The notes beneath the pieces were generated by a model, which was not told where the DNA came from, ran no database searches, and saw nothing but the letters and a program-made list of their open reading frames with translations. A stretch of DNA of 64,000 bases from F-183 sp964627455 (lineage in GTDB: Bacteria > Acidobacteriota > Terriglobia > Bryobacterales > Bryobacteraceae). The position numbers and the translations under genes were made by a program. Shown here piece after piece: positions 60,500-64,000 of this stretch. Position 1 is the first letter of the stretch; each line of letters opens with the position of its first letter. The stretch covers positions 1 to 64,000 of the forward strand of contig CAZVKC010000002.1 in NCBI GenBank assembly GCA_964627455.1, read 5' to 3'.

Positions 60500-61468
60500 A
60501 TGCCCCTCCCTTCAACAGGGGAAGCACCGGAGAGTCCTACGCCCCCGCCGCCGCTGAGCGACGAGGCCGAGCGCTCGATCCGGCCCACTGCCAACACCCG
60601 GAACCTGGTCCTGCCGGTCGCGCTTTTCTGCCTGACCCTGGCCACAACTACGATTGCCGGCGCCGACATGATGTATCTGTTCCGCCGGGACCTGGCTTTC
60701 ACCATCGATTTCGAGCGTTACCTTTTGTTGTTGCAGAGCCCTTTGCTGCTCGTTGACGGGTTCCTGTTCTCAATTCCGTTGCTGCTGATTCTGTTAGCGC
60801 ACGAGATGGGACATTTCCTGGCGTGCGAGTATTACCAGGTCGACGCGACCTACCCGTATTTCATCCCGTTCCCGACGCCGATCGGCACGATGGGCGCCTT
60901 CATTCGCATCCACGCTCCGATTTATTCACGCAAAGCTCTGTTCGATATCGCAGTGGCGGGTCCGGTGGCGGGTTTCCTGACGTTGCTCCCGGTGTTGCTG
61001 GTGGGCCTTTCGTTGTCCAAGGTCCACACCAATCTCGCGATGCAGTCGGATCTCGTGTTCGGGAGCCCTGAGATCATTCGGATGCTGGCCGGCTTCCTGT
61101 TTCCCGGGGTCGCAATGGATGACCTGTATCTGCATCCCTGCGCGCGTGCTGCCTGGGTCGGCCTGCTGGCGACGGCGTTGAATCTGCTGCCGATCGGACA
61201 ATTGGATGGCGGGCATATCATCTACGCGTGGACCGGAGAGTTCAGCAAACTCCTCTATCGCCTCGGCTGGTTCGGTGTGCTGTGCCTCGCCGCCTTCTAT
61301 TCCTGGCGGACCTGGCTCGTTTGGGCCGTGCTGCTGTTGTTCCTCGGCATGTGGCATCCTCGAATTTACGACAATTCTCCACTCGGCGGCCGCCGCATCT
61401 TTCTATCGTTCTTCGCTCTCTTCATGTTTCTGCTCTCCTTCTCGCCGGTTCCGGTTACATTTCACTGA
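60500..61468 (+). CDS. M50-family site-2 protease-like membrane protein
   Basis: A 322-residue membrane metalloprotease. The zinc-binding HEMGH is at 101-105, and the third-ligand region is LLPIGQLDGGHI (229-240). About seven to eight transmembrane helices surround them (starting VLPVALFCLTLATTTIAGADM). This variant lacks a PDZ or CBS domain and resembles the compact archaeal/plant EGY1-like type (PFPTPIGTMGAFIRI). Substrates unknown. It is immediately after the HU stop and eight bases before the glycosyltransferase. Confidence 0.9.
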   Translation: MPLPSTGEAPESPTPPPPLSDEAERSIRPTANTRNLVLPVALFCLTLATTTIAGADMMYLFRRDLAFTIDFERYLLLLQSPLLLVDGFLFSIPLLLILLAHEMGHFLACEYYQVDATYPYFIPFPTPIGTMGAFIRIHAPIYSRKALFDIAVAGPVAGFLTLLPVLLVGLSLSKVHTNLAMQSDLVFGSPEIIRMLAGFLFPGVAMDDLYLHPCARAAWVGLLATALNLLPIGQLDGGHIIYAWTGEFSKLLYRLGWFGVLCLAAFYSWRTWLVWAVLLLFLGMWHPRIYDNSPLGGRRIFLSFFALFMFLLSFSPVPVTFH

Positions 61469-61476
61469 GAGGGTCC

Positions 61477-62220
61477 ATGCGAATCTCGGCGACCATCATC
61501 ACGTACAACGAGGAACAGAACATCGTGCGTGTGATCGAGAGCCTGCGCTGCTGCGATGAGATCGTGGTGGTCGACTCGGGCTCGTCGGACCGTACCTGCG
61601 AACTCGCGGAACGCCTGGGCGCGAAGGTCTATGAGAGTCCGTGGCCGGGATACGCGAAGCAGAAAAACCTCGCGGCCGAACGGGCGGAGAATGACTGGAT
61701 CCTGTCGCTCGACGCCGACGAAGCGTTGAGCGAGGGACTGGAAGCCGAGATCTGGAGAATCAAGAAGAAGGGGCCGGATTGCGACGCCTACACGATGCCG
61801 CGCCTCGCCCAATACCTCGGCCGTTGGATCCTGCATAGCGGGTGGTATCCCGACCGCAAGGTACGGCTTTATCATCGCGACAAAGCTCAGTGGGTCGGCG
61901 AATTCGTGCATGAATCCGTCAAATGCGATGGCAGGATCGGGCACCTGGACGGCCAGATCCTGCACTATACCTGCGACTCTCTTTCCGGCCATTTGCGGAC
62001 GCTCGACCGCTACACGACCCTGGCCGCCGAGCAGATCGTTTGGCGCAAACAGAACCCCCCGCTTTGGCGGTTGATCGTGGATCCCCCGTGGACCTTCGTC
62101 AACACGTACTTCATCAAACGCGGCTTCCTTGACGGCATCGAAGGCCTCGCGATCGCTTACATGGCGGCTTTCTACACGTTTCTGAAGTATGCCAAAGCCC
62201 GCTTCATGAGCAGGGATTGA
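61477..62220 (+). CDS. family 2 glycosyltransferase (LPS core, WaaE/KdtX-like)
   Basis: A 247-residue GT2 enzyme. Motifs: ATIITYNEEQNI, VVDSGSSDRT, WILSLDADE (DxD), and the C-terminal RKVRLYHRDKAQWVGEFVHESV. This matches the small transferases of lipopolysaccharide core synthesis that add heptose or glucose to the inner core. The ATG follows GAGAGG. It lies ten bases before the next glycosyltransferase, suggesting a cell-surface polysaccharide operon. Confidence 0.88.
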   Translation: MRISATIITYNEEQNIVRVIESLRCCDEIVVVDSGSSDRTCELAERLGAKVYESPWPGYAKQKNLAAERAENDWILSLDADEALSEGLEAEIWRIKKKGPDCDAYTMPRLAQYLGRWILHSGWYPDRKVRLYHRDKAQWVGEFVHESVKCDGRIGHLDGQILHYTCDSLSGHLRTLDRYTTLAAEQIVWRKQNPPLWRLIVDPPWTFVNTYFIKRGFLDGIEGLAIAYMAAFYTFLKYAKARFMSRD

Positions 62221-62229
62221 CGGCGCTTC

Positions 62230-63126
62230 ATGCGAGTCCTGCACATTGACACGGGCCGGAAGATGGGCGGCGGGCAATACCAGGTGTTGCATCTTTTGCG
62301 TGGCCTCATTGCGCACGGTGTTGCTGTCCGGTTGCTGGCGCGCGGAGAACTGCTTCGTGCCGCGTCCCGGGAAGGGTTCGATGCCGGAGTCGCGACCGTC
62401 GCGTCCGTCGCCGTTGATGCGCCGTCCTTCGACCTCGTCCACGCGCATGACGCGAAGTCGCACACCTGGGCTGCGGTCTTTGCGGCGCCGAAACTCGTGG
62501 TTTCGCGCCGGGTCGTCTTCCCGGTCGGATCCGGATGGCTGTCCCGCTGGAAGTATTCGCGCCCGAGGCGTTTTATCGCGATCTCGGCGGCTGTCCGAGG
62601 GGAACTCGAGCGGGCGGGAGTCGATTCCAGAAAAATCGACGTTGTGCCGGACGGCGTTTCGATCCCGGAGCGCGTCATTCCTTATGCGGAGCGGCCGGCT
62701 GATGGTTTCTACGTCATCGTGAAGGATTCCGTGCGTGACGCGGCTGCCCTGCAGCGGCTCGGATTGCAGCCGCCGGGCGATCTTGCCGATGATATCGGTA
62801 CGGCCCGCGCACTGGTCTATCTGTCGGAGTCCGAAGGTTTGGGCTCCGCGGCTTTACTCGCGATGGCGCACGGAGTGCCGGTGATCGCAAGCCGCACTGG
62901 TGGTCTGATCGAAGTGGTGGAGGACGGCGTCAGCGGAATTCTCGTCGATCGTGCGGAAGATGCCGAGGCGGCAATCCGGCGGCTGCGCGAGGATCCGGTA
63001 TGGGCGGCGCAACTCGGCGAAGCCGGCCGGGATCGTGCGGCAAAGATGTTTTCAGTGGCTACGATGGTGGAAGGTTCTTTGCGGGTATATCGCAAGGTCA
63101 TCAAAGAGGGACATACGAACTCATGA
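62230..63126 (+). CDS. family 4 glycosyltransferase
   Basis: A 298-residue GT4 enzyme of the GT-B fold: MRVLHIDTGRKMGGGQYQVLHLLRGL, LVHAHDAKSHTWAAVFA, KIDVVPDGVSIPERV, and the nucleotide-sugar-binding region VYLSESEGLGSAALLAMAHGVPVIASRTGGLIEVVEDGVSGILVD. The linker between the two halves is shorter than usual, so the protein is compact. The sugar donor cannot be deduced. Its stop overlaps the prepilin peptidase start (ATGA). Confidence 0.88.
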   Translation: MRVLHIDTGRKMGGGQYQVLHLLRGLIAHGVAVRLLARGELLRAASREGFDAGVATVASVAVDAPSFDLVHAHDAKSHTWAAVFAAPKLVVSRRVVFPVGSGWLSRWKYSRPRRFIAISAAVRGELERAGVDSRKIDVVPDGVSIPERVIPYAERPADGFYVIVKDSVRDAAALQRLGLQPPGDLADDIGTARALVYLSESEGLGSAALLAMAHGVPVIASRTGGLIEVVEDGVSGILVDRAEDAEAAIRRLREDPVWAAQLGEAGRDRAAKMFSVATMVEGSLRVYRKVIKEGHTNS

Positions 63127-63950
63127 GCGAAGGTCAGTTGTTCACGGTGTTGGCGTTCTTATTCGGACTGCTGATCGGCAGTTTCCTGAACGTCTGCATT
63201 TTCCGCCTGCCTCGCGATATGTCTGTTGTTTCCCCTCGCTCGTTGTGTCCGCACTGCGAACAGATGATCTCCTGGTACGACAACATCCCCGTGCTCAGCT
63301 TCATCCTGTTGCGAGGCAAGTGCCGGAATTGCAGCGCCGCGATTCCCTGGCGTTATCCGATCGTCGAACTGCTCACGGGCGTCGGGTTCGGCGTCTCGGT
63401 GGGAGCCTTCGGCTTGACCCTCCACGCTTTGAAATACTGCCTTCTTTCCTCGATCTGCATCACGCTGATCTTCTCGGACCTCGAAGAGCGCATCCTGCCG
63501 GACGAGTTCACCAAGGGCGGCACGGTCGTGGGGCTGATTCTCGCCTGGTTCGTTCCGATGCCCGCCGGCATCTCGTATTTCATCGCGCCACAAGGGAATC
63601 CGCGGCTGCTCTCTGTTGTGGAATCCGTCCTCGCCATCGTCCTCTGCTCGGGATCTCTCTGGTTCGTCGGATTCCTCTATCAGAAGTTCCGCGACCGCGA
63701 AGGCCTCGGCTTCGGAGACGTCAAGATGATTGCGATGATCGGGGCGTTTCTGGGCGTGCAGGGCGCACTGCTGACACTGATCATCAGTTCGGTTCTGGGA
63801 TCCCTCATCGGGCTGCTGTTCATCTACATCACGGGAAAGAACGCATCGACCTACGAACTGCCGTTCGGAACCTTTCTGGGCGCTTCGTGCCTGGCTGTCG
63901 CGGTGTTTGGCGAAACAGTCCTGCGCTTTTATTCGTCCATGGGAGCGTAG
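63123..63950 (+). CDS. pilD: type IV prepilin peptidase/leader peptidase (A24)
   Basis: A 275-residue membrane aspartic protease. The zinc-binding cysteines lie in CPHC (42-45) and CRNC (67-70), and the catalytic aspartates are Asp119 in FSDLEERILPD and Asp199 in GFGDVKM. About seven to eight transmembrane helices surround them. It processes and methylates type IV prepilins and type II secretion pseudopilins. The ATG at 63123 shares bases with the preceding stop. The last 50 bases of the window hold no further gene. Confidence 0.92.
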   Translation: MSEGQLFTVLAFLFGLLIGSFLNVCIFRLPRDMSVVSPRSLCPHCEQMISWYDNIPVLSFILLRGKCRNCSAAIPWRYPIVELLTGVGFGVSVGAFGLTLHALKYCLLSSICITLIFSDLEERILPDEFTKGGTVVGLILAWFVPMPAGISYFIAPQGNPRLLSVVESVLAIVLCSGSLWFVGFLYQKFRDREGLGFGDVKMIAMIGAFLGVQGALLTLIISSVLGSLIGLLFIYITGKNASTYELPFGTFLGASCLAVAVFGETVLRFYSSMGA

Positions 63951-64000
63951 CCCGAAGTTGGGGCGCGGCGGCATGGCGTGTTATTCCTGATATTGACGCG

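Noticed and set aside
1..64000. tRNA, rRNA, CRISPR, prophage or insertion-sequence remains
   Set aside because: I looked for tRNA T-arm patterns, direct repeat arrays and transposase motifs and found none I could defend.

Overview
The window is about 64 kb of GC-rich (roughly 60-63%), densely coding bacterial DNA. It contains one assembly gap, a run of 100 N at 7056-7155. Gene content points to an Acidobacteriota genome, most likely the Bryobacterales/Solibacter side. The signs are an Oar-like TonB-dependent receptor with a carboxypeptidase-regulatory domain, a CRTAC1/ASPIC-UnbV FG-GAP protein, a DUF1552 plus DUF1592 (planctomycete-type cytochrome c) pair, many Tat/Sec-exported hydrolases, a winged-helix plus alpha/beta-hydrolase plus cyclase-like fusion, and hopanoid side-chain genes. 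The taxonomic call is inference from gene content, not from a marker gene. I saw no rRNA, tRNA, CRISPR array, insertion sequence or prophage.

Layout, 1-12 kb: a Tat-exported sialidase-like protein (cut by the window edge), a small secreted protein, fdhD, a secreted M23 peptidase, an ECF sigma factor coupled to two tiny membrane proteins, a methyltransferase, and a DNA-repair operon on the minus strand (MBL exonuclease, ATP-dependent DNA ligase, Lhr-type helicase broken by the gap). 11-20 kb: a membrane/peroxiredoxin-like fusion, a CBS-M50 protease, then a five-gene minus-strand run (MBL hydrolase, Gfo/Idh/MocA oxidoreductase, LmbE deacetylase, selA, phospholipase C). 20-28 kb: divergent LuxR regulator and CpaE-like ATPase, an esterase, a TROVE/Ro60-like protein behind a 425-bp non-coding leader, small secreted proteins and the triple-fusion regulator.

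28-38 kb: a tight hopanoid operon (hpnJ, two half-size EamA proteins, hpnI), a minus-strand operon ending in NAD-dependent isocitrate dehydrogenase and an SH3 protein, a UPF0158 protein and an exopolysaccharide-type sugar transferase. 38-52 kb: a long minus-strand block combining a TonB-dependent receptor, an ASPIC/UnbV protein, a TPR protein, an oxidoreductase, a TonB-like protein and an NHL protein, preceded by the DUF1592/DUF1552 pair. 52-64 kb: an ankyrin protein, an esterase and an alpha-L-fucosidase. These are followed by a LytS-type kinase, LytTR regulator and Ser/Thr-kinase operon, a flavin reductase, an HU protein, a second M50 protease, two glycosyltransferases and a prepilin peptidase.

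A recurring feature is tight coupling. Many adjacent genes share start and stop bases (TAATG or ATGA), and two convergent pairs share a TTAA so that each gene ends in TAA. The observations I consider most worth follow-up are the TROVE locus with its structured leader, the hopanoid operon lacking hpnK next to a perfect inverted repeat, the two-component system coupled to a kinase/sulfatase-modifying-factor-like protein, the sigma factor with a 33-residue coupled peptide, and selA embedded in an export-hydrolase operon.
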